Shown one piece after another: positions 8,808-17,555 of a stretch of DNA of 64,000 bases. Made by a program: the position numbers and the translations under genes. Source of the stretch: Pontibacter sp. Tf4 (GTDB lineage: Bacteria; Bacteroidota; Bacteroidia; Cytophagales; Hymenobacteraceae). The notes under the pieces are model-generated. The model saw only the letters and a program-made list of their open reading frames with translations. It ran no database searches and was not told the DNA's origin. Within the stretch, counting starts at the first letter, position 1, and each line of letters starts with the position of its first letter. The DNA lies in NCBI RefSeq assembly GCF_014212495.1, contig NZ_JACKZC010000001.1, forward strand, positions 606,351-670,350, in the 5' to 3' direction.

Positions 8808-9338
8808 ATGAAGAACACGAAGATCTTTAGCTTTTTGGCCATGCTGCTGGTAGCGCTGGTAGTTACTTCTTCGGCAATGGCCCAGGACGCGAAACCAAAA
8901 GCCAGCCCGCCGGCAACAGCTACCGGTAAGGTGGGCGCTGCTACTGTAACTATAAACTATAGCAGCCCGTCGGTAAAAGGACGTACCATTTGGGGCGAGC
9001 TGGTGCCTTACGGCCAGGTGTGGCGCTCAGGAGCAAACGAGGCAACAACTATAACATTTGACAAGGATGTGATGGTAGAAGGCAAGCCGCTGGCAGCCGG
9101 AACCTATAGTTTCTACACCATACCTGCTGAAGACAAATGGACGGTGATCTTTAACAAAACAGCCAAACAGTGGGGCACGCAATACGACGAGAAGCAGGAC
9201 GCCCTGCGCGTAACGGTAACACCACGCAAAGCCCCGACCATGAACGAGCGCCTGAAATACGACGTGAACAACCAGGGTCTGTTGCTGAGCTGGGAGAACA
9301 TGGAAGTACCGGTTAAGATCTCGACAGCCAAGAAATAA
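8808..9338 (+). CDS. DUF2911 family secreted protein
   Basis: The 176-residue protein has a signal peptide (MKNTKIFSFLAMLLVALVV, cleaved near SAMAQ) and a single DUF2911 domain. Recognisable family features are INYSSPSVKGRTIWG, LVPYGQVWRSGANEATTI, LAAGTYSFYTIP and WGTQYDEKQDALRV. The domain is a beta-rich fold widespread in Bacteroidota and of unknown biochemical function, presumably periplasmic. It has its own likely promoter and a strong downstream terminator, so it is expressed as a single gene. The family call is secure; the function is not known. Confidence 0.9.
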   Translation: MKNTKIFSFLAMLLVALVVTSSAMAQDAKPKASPPATATGKVGAATVTINYSSPSVKGRTIWGELVPYGQVWRSGANEATTITFDKDVMVEGKPLAAGTYSFYTIPAEDKWTVIFNKTAKQWGTQYDEKQDALRVTVTPRKAPTMNERLKYDVNNQGLLLSWENMEVPVKISTAKK

Positions 9339-9359
9339 CTTAACTATAGTTTAAATTGC

Positions 9360-9399
9360 AAAAAGCCTCTGCAACCAAGTGTTGCGGAGGCTTTTTTTG
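9360..9399 (+). terminator. Rho-independent terminator after the DUF2911 gene
   Basis: An inverted repeat (AAAAAGCCTCTGCAAC / GTTGCGGAGGCTTTTTTT) with a 4-5 base loop is followed by a T-run, 21 bp after the stop codon. Confidence 0.9.
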
Positions 9400-9439
9400 T
9401 CCGTAGGCCAGTTCGCCCAACTATAGTTATATCCGGCAA

Positions 9440-9871
9440 CTATAGTTGCTTTTCCATTTTATAGTGCTGTATAGTTCCGAACAGCAGGTGCGTTTTCTCA
9501 ACTATAGCATAACCGTTTCGTTCATAAAAACTGACGGCCTTTTCGCGGGCCTGCAGCACTATAGTTTGCGCGCCCATGGAGCGGGCTTTGTCTTCGAGGT
9601 AATCTAACAGCAGTTTGCCCAGCCCTTTGCCCTGGTACTTTTCGTGGATGCCCATAAAACGCAGTTGTGCCTCCTGCGGGGTTTGCAGGTGCAGGCGACA
9701 AACTCCTATCGCGTCTCCGTTCTCCTCCACCAGCATGGCGTGTATGGCTGTTGCATCGTCGGGGGCTCGTTCGCTGCCTTCGGGCTGGCCCCATGGCTGG
9801 CGCAGGGTAAGGTAACGCAGGTGGTAATACTTCTCAAACTCGTCGGGTGTAGCAGGTTCTATGATGTGCAT
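9440..9871 (-). CDS. GNAT family N-acetyltransferase
   Basis: The 143-residue product starts MHIIEPATPDEFEKYY and has the GNAT acetyl-CoA loop in GIHEKYQGKGLGKLLLDYLE, followed by a C-terminal ARSMGAQTIVLQAREKAVSFYERNGY block typical of the ElaA/PhnO-like branch. The substrate cannot be predicted. The ATG at 9871 is preferred: upstream in-frame codons are translations of a low-complexity AACCATTTAAC repeat. The gene ends in Gln-Leu-TAG, with the TAG taken from the palindrome AACTATAGTT at 9438-9447. Confidence 0.85.
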   Translation of the reverse strand: MHIIEPATPDEFEKYYHLRYLTLRQPWGQPEGSERAPDDATAIHAMLVEENGDAIGVCRLHLQTPQEAQLRFMGIHEKYQGKGLGKLLLDYLEDKARSMGAQTIVLQAREKAVSFYERNGYAIVEKTHLLFGTIQHYKMEKQL

Positions 9872-10300
9872 TGGCAAATGGCTAAATGGTTTAATTGTTA
9901 AATGGTTGGTGGCTGATATTGCGTGAGGGATAGAGTGGTTGTTTGAGCTCCTATAGTTGGGCACCAACTATAGAGCGAGCCACGAAAGCCCGACGGCTGT
10001 GCCGGCACGCCCAAACTATAGTTTCCTATCAATCTTCTTAGACTTATACTCCAAACTTAACTTATATTTTTGCTCCTCACTAAACTATAAAAGCTATAGT
10101 TCTGCATCGGCTTCTACTGCTTTAAGCTTCATTACTATAGTTCAGTTATAAACTTTTCGTTTAGTGATTATCTTAACAGCCATCAACTAATATAGCTGTT
10201 TAACAATTAAGCCGCTCTGCAAGTTAACAATCCACAATTAACAATAACTTTGTCGGTTTAAATCAGGTAAATCAGTTTCGACATATAACCTACACAAACT
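9872..10300. other. Repeat-rich intergenic region between the GNAT gene and yajQ
   Basis: There is no gene. The region holds several CTATAG palindromes (an exact AACTATAGTT at 10014-10023), AACCATTTAAC-type low-complexity words near 9880-9910 and 10198-10250, and a TAACTTTG -7-like box at 10255-10262 that may drive yajQ. No matching -33 element is clear. Confidence 0.5.
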
Positions 10301-10798
10301 ATGGCATCTTTTGATATTGTAAGCAAAGTAGACCCGCAAACCATGGACAACGCCGTGAACGTGGCGCGCAAAGAGATCATGAACCGTTACGATTTCCGCG
10401 ACACCAAAGGCAGCCTGGAATATGACAAAAAAGGCAGCGAGGTAAAAATTACCATGGAAAACGACATGCGCGTGCAACATACCGAAGACGTGCTGATGAG
10501 CAAAATGGTGAAGCAGGGGCTGGATGCCACAGCCCTCGATTTCTCGAAAGAAGCTTACCAGAGCGGCGCTATGGTGAAGAAGGATATCAAAGTAAAAGCC
10601 GGCATCGACAAGGAGACATCCAAAAAAATAATGAAGCTGATAAAGGACAGCAAACTGAAAGTATCGGCAGCTATCATGGATGAGACCATACGTGTAACCG
10701 GCAAAAAGATAGATGACCTGCAACAGGTAATTGCCATGCTCCGTTCAAACGCCGAAGAAATCGGCATGCCGCTGCAATACGTGAACATGAAAAGCTAA
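10301..10798 (+). CDS. yajQ: YajQ family nucleotide-binding protein
   Basis: The 165-residue product matches YajQ over its whole length: MASFDIVSKVDPQTMDNAVN, RYDFRDTKGSLEY, the middle KQGLDATALDF and the C-terminal KVSAAIMDETIRVTGKKIDDLQ. Proteins of this family bind cyclic di-GMP in Xanthomonas and ATP/GTP or RNA elsewhere, and are cytosolic. Which ligand applies here is not visible. The start codon lies inside an AAACTATGG variant of the local palindrome. It is monocistronic, followed by a repeat-rich gap and terC. Confidence 0.93.
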   Translation: MASFDIVSKVDPQTMDNAVNVARKEIMNRYDFRDTKGSLEYDKKGSEVKITMENDMRVQHTEDVLMSKMVKQGLDATALDFSKEAYQSGAMVKKDIKVKAGIDKETSKKIMKLIKDSKLKVSAAIMDETIRVTGKKIDDLQQVIAMLRSNAEEIGMPLQYVNMKS

Positions 10799-10981
10799 AT
10801 TGCTGGATGGTTAAATTGTTAAATGGTTGATTGCTGCCTGTTTGTTTATCTCCGGTTTCAGGAGTAAAGGGCAGTTACAGCCAAACTATAGGCTTTAAAC
10901 AGAAGCCGCAAACTTCAACTATACAGCCTTCAGCCATTTAACAATTAGCCTTCCAACCATTTAACAACCAAAACCTAAACT

Positions 10982-11749
10982 ATGGAAATATTTGCTAACC
11001 CGGACACCTGGATCAGCCTGCTGACGCTGACCTTTATGGAAGTGGTGCTGGGGATCGATAACATTGTGTTTATCTCGATCATTGTGGCCCGGTTACCCAA
11101 AGAGCAGCAAGGCAAGGGCCGGACTATAGGTTTGGCGCTGGCGCTTGTGTTCAGAGTGATCCTGTTGCTTTTTATCAGCTACATTGTGCAGGCAAAAGAG
11201 CCGCTGTTCACCATCGATCTGCCGTTTACCGATAATGTGCAGGCTGTCTCTATCCGCGACCTGATCCTGTTTGCCGGAGGTCTGTTTTTGCTGGCTAAAA
11301 GTACAACCGAGATACACAACAAACTGGAAGGCGAAGAAGAATCGCACGGAACCGGAAAAGCAACGGCTACGCTGGGCAAGATCCTGATCCAGATCATCCT
11401 CATCGACATTGTGTTCTCCTTCGACTCTATCCTGACAGCGGTGGGTCTGGTAGATAATGTGCTGATCATGATCGTAGCTGTTGTTATCTCGATGATCATT
11501 ATGCTGCTGTTTGCCAAATACGTGAGTGATTTCGTGAACAAGCACCCGACCGTGAAAATGCTGGCCCTGTCGTTCCTGCTGCTGATTGGCGTGATGCTGG
11601 TGGCCGAGTCGTTCCATGTGGAAATACCGAAAGGCTACATTTACTTTGCCATGTTCTTCTCGCTGCTGGTAGAGATACTGAATATGAAGCTCCGCAAAAA
11701 AACAACGCCCGTACACCTGCGCCAGAACGAGATAGTGGGAGAAGATTAA
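10982..11749 (+). CDS. TerC family integral membrane protein
   Basis: The 255-residue protein has about seven membrane segments and the two acidic TerC signatures, MEVVLGIDNIVFISI near 20-35 and DIVFSFDSILTAVG near 140-155. The central LLAKSTTEIHNKLEGEEE loop is cytosolic. TerC proteins are linked to tellurite resistance, and in several bacteria (Alx/MeeY type) to manganese export or loading of secreted metalloenzymes. The substrate here is inferred only by family. The start ATG sits in an AAACTATGG context like that of yajQ. It is followed by a terminator. Confidence 0.92.
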   Translation: MEIFANPDTWISLLTLTFMEVVLGIDNIVFISIIVARLPKEQQGKGRTIGLALALVFRVILLLFISYIVQAKEPLFTIDLPFTDNVQAVSIRDLILFAGGLFLLAKSTTEIHNKLEGEEESHGTGKATATLGKILIQIILIDIVFSFDSILTAVGLVDNVLIMIVAVVISMIIMLLFAKYVSDFVNKHPTVKMLALSFLLLIGVMLVAESFHVEIPKGYIYFAMFFSLLVEILNMKLRKKTTPVHLRQNEIVGED

Positions 11750-11777
11750 TAACCTGAACTATAGTAACAACTATAGG

Positions 11778-11814
11778 AAAGGCTTCCGGCTGCAACAACC
11801 GGAAGCCTTTTTGT
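11778..11814 (+). terminator. Terminator after terC-like gene
   Basis: AAAGGCTTCCGG pairs with CCGGAAGCCTTT around a 9-base loop, followed by TTG TTT. Two CTATAG palindromes immediately precede it (11757-11775). Confidence 0.88.
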
Positions 11815-11889
11815 TTGGGAACAGCAGCATCAATCCGGATTTATAGTTATATTCGGACTATACTATACACAGCTGATACACACGGTACT

Positions 11890-14208
11890 ATGCGCCAACG
11901 TGATAATGCCATTGCTGCTTTTCTGCTGTTAGCTCTTACCGGGCTGGCGCTACTTAGTATTTACCTGCTGATGCCTCCCAAACCGGTTCGGGCTACGGCC
12001 CCTGCCACGGTGTTTTCGGCGGAGCGTGCTATGCAGTATGTAAACCAGATAGCCCGCGAACCACACGCCATGGGCACCGCCGCGCACGCCAGCGTACGGG
12101 CGTACCTGCTGCAGCAAATGCAGGAACTGGGGCTTAACCCGCAGGTGCAGGAAACAACCGTCCCGGATAGCAATGGCCCGGTAGCAAATGTGGGTTATGT
12201 GTACAATATAATAGGCCGTAAAAAAGGAACAGGCACCGGCAAACAGGCCATCCTGTTAATGGCCCACTACGACTCGCAGCCCAATGCCCGTGGTGCCGCC
12301 GACGATGGTGCAGGCGTGGCCGCTATTCTGGAAACTATAAGAGCCCTGAGCCAGGCAGCACCACTGCAGCATGACGTGATTGTGTTGCTGACCGATGGCG
12401 AAGAATATGGGCTGTTCGGGGCGCGGGCTTTTATGGCGCACAGCTGGGCAAAGGATGTAGCTATAGTTCTGAACGTGGAAGCCCGCGGCAACCAGGGCCC
12501 GAGCATGACCTTTGAGATGAGTCCGCAGAATGGCTGGGTGGCAAAACAATTCATAAAAGCGGCACCTTACCCGTTTGTCAGTTCACTGGCCTACGAGATC
12601 TACAGCCGCATGCCCAACGACACCGACTTCACTGTTTTTAAAGATGCCGGCTACACCGGGCTTAACTCCGCTTTTATAGATGGCTTTGTACACTACCACA
12701 AACTCACCGACTCGCCTGAGAACCTGAACTTGGGCAGCCTGCAACAACATGGCAGCAACATGCTGGCGCTGGTGCAGCACTTCGGCCACCAGGACCTTAC
12801 CCATACCAAAGCCCGCGATACTGTTTTCTTTAACTTTATAAATGGCTGGGTGATCAATTACCCGGTTGGGCTGAACATACTCTGGATTGCCCTGGCAACG
12901 CTGCTGCTGTTTGTAACTATAAAAGTGGCACTGTTTAAAAATGAGGTTACCCTATGGCAAACTATAGTTGGAGCGGGGAGTTACCTGTTGCTGCTGGTAG
13001 TAGTGGCGGGTGTGTTCATCCCTGTAAACAAGCTGGTGCTGCAACTGCTGCCACTCACGCACGGGCACAATGGTGTATATGGTTCCGATCATTTTTTTAT
13101 CTCTTATCTGTTGCTGGCGCTGGGGCTGTTTATTTTGCTGAGCTGGCTGGTGTTGCGCTGGCTGCGTTTGCTGCCTTTTATGCTGGGCATCTTTATAGTT
13201 CAGTTCGCACTGACTATCGTTTTATACTTGCTGGTGCCGGCTGCCGCTTGCCTGTTGCTGTTTCCGTTGCTGTTTAGCATGGGCGGTGCCTTGCTGGTGC
13301 TGATGCAGGACCTTTACAACCAACCGGAAGTTTGCTGGCGCTATGCCCTTATCCTGCTGGTAGCAGCTATTCCCGCTATTTTTATCATGATGCCGATCGT
13401 GCAGGTGGTATTTGTGGCGTTCGGGCTGCAGTTGCCGGTAGGGGCCCTGGCGCTGTTTGTGTTGCTGCTTGGGCTGTTGTTGCCCTTGCTGGTTATGCTG
13501 GAGCAGAGCTATAGTTGGCGGTTTATCCCGTTGCTGCCCCTGGTGCTGCTGGCGGCCGGTGTGTTGCAGGTGGCGCGTGCCATAGAGGCCGAAAAGCCAT
13601 CCGATAAACAACCGCTGCACAGCCACGTTGCCTATTATCTGAATGCCGATACAAACAAAGCCTGGTGGGTATCTGCCTTCTTTAAAAATGATGATTGGAA
13701 CAAACAATTCTTCCCCGCTCCTGAAACCGGAACGATACAGGATATTTACCCGCATGCCCAGCGCATCTATTTAAAAAACACGGCTCCCATTGCCGCACTA
13801 ACGCCGCCGGTAGCTATAGTTCAGAAAGATTCTGTTAGCGGAGACGAGCGCCTGCTGGAAATAAAGTTGTCATCGCCACGCGGGGCAGCGCACATGGAAG
13901 TCATACTACAGCCGGAAACTATAGGTGCACTGCATGCCGTAAGCCTAAACGGAAAACCACTACAACTACAGCCCGTCACTACTGCGGCTGCGCCGGTATA
14001 TCATATCCGCTACTATGGCCTGCCGGTAACCAAAGATGGTGTGCTGGAAGTGCGCCTTCAGAAAGATGTACCGCTTTACCTGCTGCTTTACGACCATAGT
14101 TTAGCACTGCCACAGGAACTGGTAAAGCAACCCATGCCGGCGCATGTAGTACCCGAACAAGGCCGCGACAGCAATCTTAGCGTTGTCCGGAAAGCGTACC
14201 ATTTCTGA
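11890..14208 (+). CDS. M28 family membrane-anchored aminopeptidase
   Basis: The product of about 772 residues begins with one membrane segment, then a periplasmic M28 zinc peptidase domain. Visible sites are the first zinc ligand in LLMAHYDSQPNARGAADDGAG (about 122-142), the catalytic/metal Glu in LLTDGEEYGLFGA, and ligand-bearing VEARGN and MPNDTDF. After about residue 310 come eight or so membrane segments, then a C-terminal beta-rich soluble domain. This resembles ER/vacuolar Fxna/PFF1-type peptidases found also in Bacteroidota. The ATG at 11890 is chosen. A TTG at 11815 would start inside the terC terminator. The peptide substrate is unknown. Confidence 0.88.
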   Translation: MRQRDNAIAAFLLLALTGLALLSIYLLMPPKPVRATAPATVFSAERAMQYVNQIAREPHAMGTAAHASVRAYLLQQMQELGLNPQVQETTVPDSNGPVANVGYVYNIIGRKKGTGTGKQAILLMAHYDSQPNARGAADDGAGVAAILETIRALSQAAPLQHDVIVLLTDGEEYGLFGARAFMAHSWAKDVAIVLNVEARGNQGPSMTFEMSPQNGWVAKQFIKAAPYPFVSSLAYEIYSRMPNDTDFTVFKDAGYTGLNSAFIDGFVHYHKLTDSPENLNLGSLQQHGSNMLALVQHFGHQDLTHTKARDTVFFNFINGWVINYPVGLNILWIALATLLLFVTIKVALFKNEVTLWQTIVGAGSYLLLLVVVAGVFIPVNKLVLQLLPLTHGHNGVYGSDHFFISYLLLALGLFILLSWLVLRWLRLLPFMLGIFIVQFALTIVLYLLVPAAACLLLFPLLFSMGGALLVLMQDLYNQPEVCWRYALILLVAAIPAIFIMMPIVQVVFVAFGLQLPVGALALFVLLLGLLLPLLVMLEQSYSWRFIPLLPLVLLAAGVLQVARAIEAEKPSDKQPLHSHVAYYLNADTNKAWWVSAFFKNDDWNKQFFPAPETGTIQDIYPHAQRIYLKNTAPIAALTPPVAIVQKDSVSGDERLLEIKLSSPRGAAHMEVILQPETIGALHAVSLNGKPLQLQPVTTAAAPVYHIRYYGLPVTKDGVLEVRLQKDVPLYLLLYDHSLALPQELVKQPMPAHVVPEQGRDSNLSVVRKAYHF

Positions 14209-14315
14209 AGGTTTTAAAGATGGAGCTGTGCTTTTTAAGGGAATACCACTGAAACAGAACCTGAAGCACAGGAGGCGTAGTATAGGTAGAGAACCCTGCT
14301 ACAACACAACAGCTT

Positions 14316-14870
14316 ATGCACAAGATCACGTCACTTGTTCTGGTAACTATAGCACTTGCATGTACCGCCTGCAACAGCCGCACCACCGACACCGAGACAA
14401 GAGAATTAACCTACCAGCTGGACCGGAACGAACCAAGCGCCATGTTCTGGGATTATGCCGCCAGCACCAGCCTGCTGCAGAAAGAGCTCGGTGCCCTGGC
14501 AAAACAAAAGACCAGCGACCCGCGCATTACTGCCCTCGCCGACAGCATGCTGTATATCCACACCAATGCCCTGCACCGGTTAGTGCATATCGCCAAAAAA
14601 TATAAGCACGTGCAGCTCCCCGACAGCCTGACCGGCGCCGACAGCACCACCGTAGAGGATTTTAAGCAGCTGGAAGGGGAAGAATTTACAGCCCGCTACC
14701 TTGAGTACCTGGAGCAAAGCAGCACCACGCAGCTCGAACGGTACAACGAAACACTTTCGGAAACAGAAGACCCTGCCCTGCGCAGCTGGCTCAATACCAT
14801 GCGGGCACGTTTAAGCAGTCAGCTGCAGGCCTATACCGCCTTTGCCGACACCGTTACAGAAGATCAATAG
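14316..14870 (+). CDS. DUF4142-like lipoprotein
   Basis: The 184-residue protein has a lipoprotein signal (MHKITSLVLVTIALAC, with a second Cys in TACNS). It is almost entirely alpha-helical, with KELGALAKQKTSDPRITALADSML and a long C-terminal helix pair (FTARYLEYLEQSSTTQLERY). This pattern resembles DUF4142/ferritin-like Bacteroidota lipoproteins that sit in the envelope, but no metal-binding residues are clear. It follows the M28 peptidase by about 110 bp and might be transcribed with it. The family assignment is moderate and the function unknown. Confidence 0.7.
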   Translation: MHKITSLVLVTIALACTACNSRTTDTETRELTYQLDRNEPSAMFWDYAASTSLLQKELGALAKQKTSDPRITALADSMLYIHTNALHRLVHIAKKYKHVQLPDSLTGADSTTVEDFKQLEGEEFTARYLEYLEQSSTTQLERYNETLSETEDPALRSWLNTMRARLSSQLQAYTAFADTVTEDQ

Positions 14871-14885
14871 GGAATTAAACTATAA

Positions 14886-15542
14886 TCAGCTCCAGAGCTC
14901 GGCAGCTTTGCGGGCCATGTTAAAGAACAGATCGCGCTCGAGCCCCGAAACCTGGCGGGCTTCGCACTCGGTGTAGCCGTTTTCTACAGCGTTCAGGTAG
15001 TCGTAATAGAGTTGGGCCAGTTCCAGCGAGTCGTCTTCAAAGCACTCGGTCAGCTTGTCTTTTGCCAGTTTCTCCGGCTCAAATACTTTGGAAGGGTATA
15101 GTTTATCGAGCTGGTAGATGAGGTATTTCTGCGATGTTTTAGGCTTGCGGGCGCCAAACAGTTCCTCAATGGGCGTATCATCATCGTCATCATCCATGTC
15201 GGGCTCATCTTCCACGGCAAGGGGCTCATATACAATAATGTCAAAACCCAGCAGCTCCAGGTACTCGTCAAACTGCTCTTTTATCGGTATCAGGGTGGGG
15301 GTGTCGTAGGGTTTGTTTAGGATGTTGGCCATGTGCAGGGCCATTTCCTTTCCTTTCTCGCCGGCAGCAATCAGTATCTGGTTAAACTGCGTGAAATCGC
15401 AGCCCAGGTATATAAACTTATACTCGTCGTCGAGCATGGTAAAGCACCAAAGGGTAATAAACTCCGTATCGTCGATTACTACTGTATCGATGTAGAGTTC
15501 GTTTATCTGAACGTAGTAAGGCGAATATTCCGGAGCGTCCAT
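14886..15542 (-). CDS. Hypothetical acidic cytosolic protein
   Basis: I do not recognise this 218-residue protein. It has no signal peptide or membrane segment. The N-terminal half looks alpha/beta (YYVQINELYIDTVVIDDTEF, FTMLDDEYKFIYLG). A run of aspartates (EPDMDDDDDD near 125) forms a linker, and the C-terminal part is helical (QKYLIYQLDKLYPSKVFEPEKL, ending MARKAAELWS). An ATG at 15542 is preferred. A GTG nine codons upstream (15569) is also in frame. Its stop faces the stop of the DUF4142 gene 15 bp away, so the two are convergent. Confidence 0.65.
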   Translation of the reverse strand: MDAPEYSPYYVQINELYIDTVVIDDTEFITLWCFTMLDDEYKFIYLGCDFTQFNQILIAAGEKGKEMALHMANILNKPYDTPTLIPIKEQFDEYLELLGFDIIVYEPLAVEDEPDMDDDDDDTPIEELFGARKPKTSQKYLIYQLDKLYPSKVFEPEKLAKDKLTECFEDDSLELAQLYYDYLNAVENGYTECEARQVSGLERDLFFNMARKAAELWS

Positions 15543-15756
15543 GATGGGTTCGTTTAAAAGTCGAAACACATTTTACTGCATGGCTAAAGGCTTGTTGGCA
15601 TATACGTCAAATCCGGAGATATGGCAGTGCATCTATATAGAAAGTTTGGTGAACTGCTGTATATAAAAGTAAGTTATAGTTGTAAATGTTTGATAAATAA
15701 AATGTTAGAATGTGCGGGTTTGCAGATTTTTTTGTAAAAGTATAAGCGTGGCCCTG

Positions 15757-16770
15757 TTACTCAACTCTCCAGATCCGCTCTAAAAATTGTTTGGCATTCC
15801 GGAAGGCAAGCTGCTGCAACTGCTGTTGGCTGAGCTGCTCACGCAGGCGGTTGAGAATGTAATGATAGCTGATACCGGCATTCACCAGGTCGGGGAAGTA
15901 GAAAGGCAGTCGGCTGGCATCTTTTTCGTCGGCAGTATAAAAGTAATCGGCCCCGAAGCTGATGACATTTTCGGCTCCGTTTTTAAAACCATACATAATA
16001 TGGTCCAAAATAGCATCGGGGTTGTCGTTGTGCAGAAAGTGCCGCAGAAAGTTTATCCCTATCAACCCTTGCCGGCGGATGATTTCCTGTGCCAGCTCAT
16101 CAGGCAGGTTGCGCTCATGCTGCCACAGCGCCCGGAAATTGGAGTGGCTGGCAATAACCGGTATGTCCAATCGCTCCTTATCAATGTGTTCCAGAATATC
16201 AAAAGCTAGGGCATCGCTGGTATGCGACATGTCGATGGCAATTTTACGGCCGTGCATGTAATCGAGCAGCATTTTACCATCGCGGGTGATGCCCTGAGTG
16301 GTAGAGTTACCACCGCCAAAACGGTTCGCCAAACTATGGGTCATACTGATGTAAAGTAAGCGGCCGGTATCTTCAATGATCTTTTCCAGCTTTTTGAAGC
16401 CATCCTCCAATGGCTCATCTTCTTCGCAAAACCCGGATGCATTCTCGATGGCAGCGATCATCCCCGTTGTGTCGGCCTGCAGCGCCTGTTCCAGTTCCTG
16501 TACACTGGTCACGGAGGTCAGGCAATTGTCTGCCTCGGCTAATAACTTAAACGCTTCGCTCTGCTTTTTGGCATAGTTAGTACTACCGGGTTTGCTGGGG
16601 CAGTAAATGGCCATTACCTGTAACTTTACATTGCCCTGTGTCAGGGCAGGCAGTGCGCAGCCAATCTCCTCTACATTGTCCTGTAAGGAGCCGGGTACAT
16701 CGGTGAGGTATACCAACAGGTCGCAGTGCAGGTCTATGATAGGTAAGTTGGCAGGGGCTGGCGTGTTCAT
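15757..16770 (-). CDS. Membrane-dipeptidase-like metallopeptidase (M19)
   Basis: The 337-residue protein matches the renal dipeptidase/M19 family. It has the first zinc pair in IDLHCDLL (about 11-18), a Glu ligand region GMIAAIENASGF, the His of ISMTHSLANRFGG, DMSHTSDALAFDIL and PVIASHSNFRALW, and a C-terminal GADYFYT region. Such enzymes hydrolyse L-D or D-configured dipeptides. There is no signal peptide, so it is likely cytosolic, perhaps in peptidoglycan or peptide turnover. It is monocistronic, with a long repeat-filled gap upstream of the next gene. Confidence 0.9.
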   Translation of the reverse strand: MNTPAPANLPIIDLHCDLLVYLTDVPGSLQDNVEEIGCALPALTQGNVKLQVMAIYCPSKPGSTNYAKKQSEAFKLLAEADNCLTSVTSVQELEQALQADTTGMIAAIENASGFCEEDEPLEDGFKKLEKIIEDTGRLLYISMTHSLANRFGGGNSTTQGITRDGKMLLDYMHGRKIAIDMSHTSDALAFDILEHIDKERLDIPVIASHSNFRALWQHERNLPDELAQEIIRRQGLIGINFLRHFLHNDNPDAILDHIMYGFKNGAENVISFGADYFYTADEKDASRLPFYFPDLVNAGISYHYILNRLREQLSQQQLQQLAFRNAKQFLERIWRVE

Positions 16771-17321
16771 AAGTTGCAGGTTTTTGCTGTTTTACGGATG
16801 AATGGCTGGTTGGTGTTTGGAATATGAATGTAGGAAGAGTTTATGATTTTTCCTGTCTTTTCAGGTCAGGGCAGAAATCTATTTCAAGCTATAGTTTGTA
16901 AAGACCTAACAGCGTGCGCAGCTCCTACTAGTGTCTGGTGCTATAGTTGACTTTGCCTACCACTGGAACCAAGCCATTGTTCTATAGTTACTTCTAATCC
17001 TGGGAGCTTTAAGAGCCTACAGTTTTATAGTTTCGTTGGCTCCCTCCTGGGCCGGGAGGCCCCGTCTTCGGGCATCGCGCGGTGTACATTTCCTTTGCTC
17101 CTATCGTCGCAATGCTTTCAGCACCGGAAATCTACAAGGCGCTCAACCCAAAGAATGAAATCACATTCGATAGTAGCTGCTTTAGCTATAGTTTACTTTT
17201 TCATCCTTAGTTAAAGCAGATCGTTTGTCTCGGGGCTGTAGTTCCTTGGGGCAGGCTGAGCCTGCCTACTCTTGGTCTGTAACTATAGAACTATAGCGTA
17301 AACTATAACAATGTCAGAGTT

Positions 17322-17355
17322 CCCCTCCTTGGATAAGGAGGGGTAGGGGTGGTTG
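17322..17355. repeat. C-run/G-run hairpin repeat, copy 1
   Basis: CCCCTCCTT pairs with AAGGAGGGG and is followed by TAGGGGTGG. It belongs to the same family as 17410-17438, 17512-17548 and 20990-21016. Confidence 0.7.
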
Positions 17356-17409
17356 GACAAACAGTAACTATATAAAACTATAAGTTCAACTATAGTTATG
17401 GTCAAAATT

Positions 17410-17438
17410 CCCCTCTCGGGAGGGGTAGGGGTGGGTAT
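17410..17438. repeat. C-run/G-run hairpin repeat, copy 2 (G-quadruplex-like)
   Basis: CCCCTC is followed by four consecutive G-runs, GGGAGGGGTAGGGGTGGG, at 17418-17435. The runs are separated by one or two bases, which fits a canonical G-quadruplex pattern as well as a hairpin. Confidence 0.7.
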
Positions 17439-17511
17439 TTCTCAACCACCGAACCATAGCGCCAACTATAGCAGACAAACCTAATCCTGCAAATCCTGAT
17501 TCAGATAATAC

Positions 17512-17548
17512 TCCCTCTCCTGTTTTTAGGAGAGGGTTGGGGTGAGGT
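17512..17548. repeat. C-run/G-run hairpin repeat, copy 3
   Basis: CCCTCTCCT pairs with AGGAGAGGG and is followed by TTGGGGTGAGG. It sits just beyond the 3' end of the receptor gene on the minus strand and may double as its terminator. Confidence 0.6.
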
Positions 17549-17555
17549 ATCCTTC

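Larger units (their letters stand above)
16771..17555. other. Repeat-rich intergenic region
   Basis: I see no gene in these roughly 780 bp. They contain many CTATAG palindromes (an exact AACTATAGTT at 17388-17397), a GC-rich segment near 17040-17160 with the hairpin arms CCTCC / GGGAGG, three copies of a C-run/G-run hairpin family (see separate entries) and a dispersed AATCCTG...ATTCAGA repeat at 17482-17506. Confidence 0.6.

Noticed and set aside
11815..11889. Upstream TTG start for the M28 peptidase
   Set aside because: It would begin within the terminator of the preceding gene; the ATG at 11890 is followed directly by a plausible membrane segment.
14183..14605. A long frame overlapping the M28 peptidase and lipoprotein genes
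   Set aside because: It is antisense or out of frame to two well-supported genes and codes for a low-complexity basic protein.
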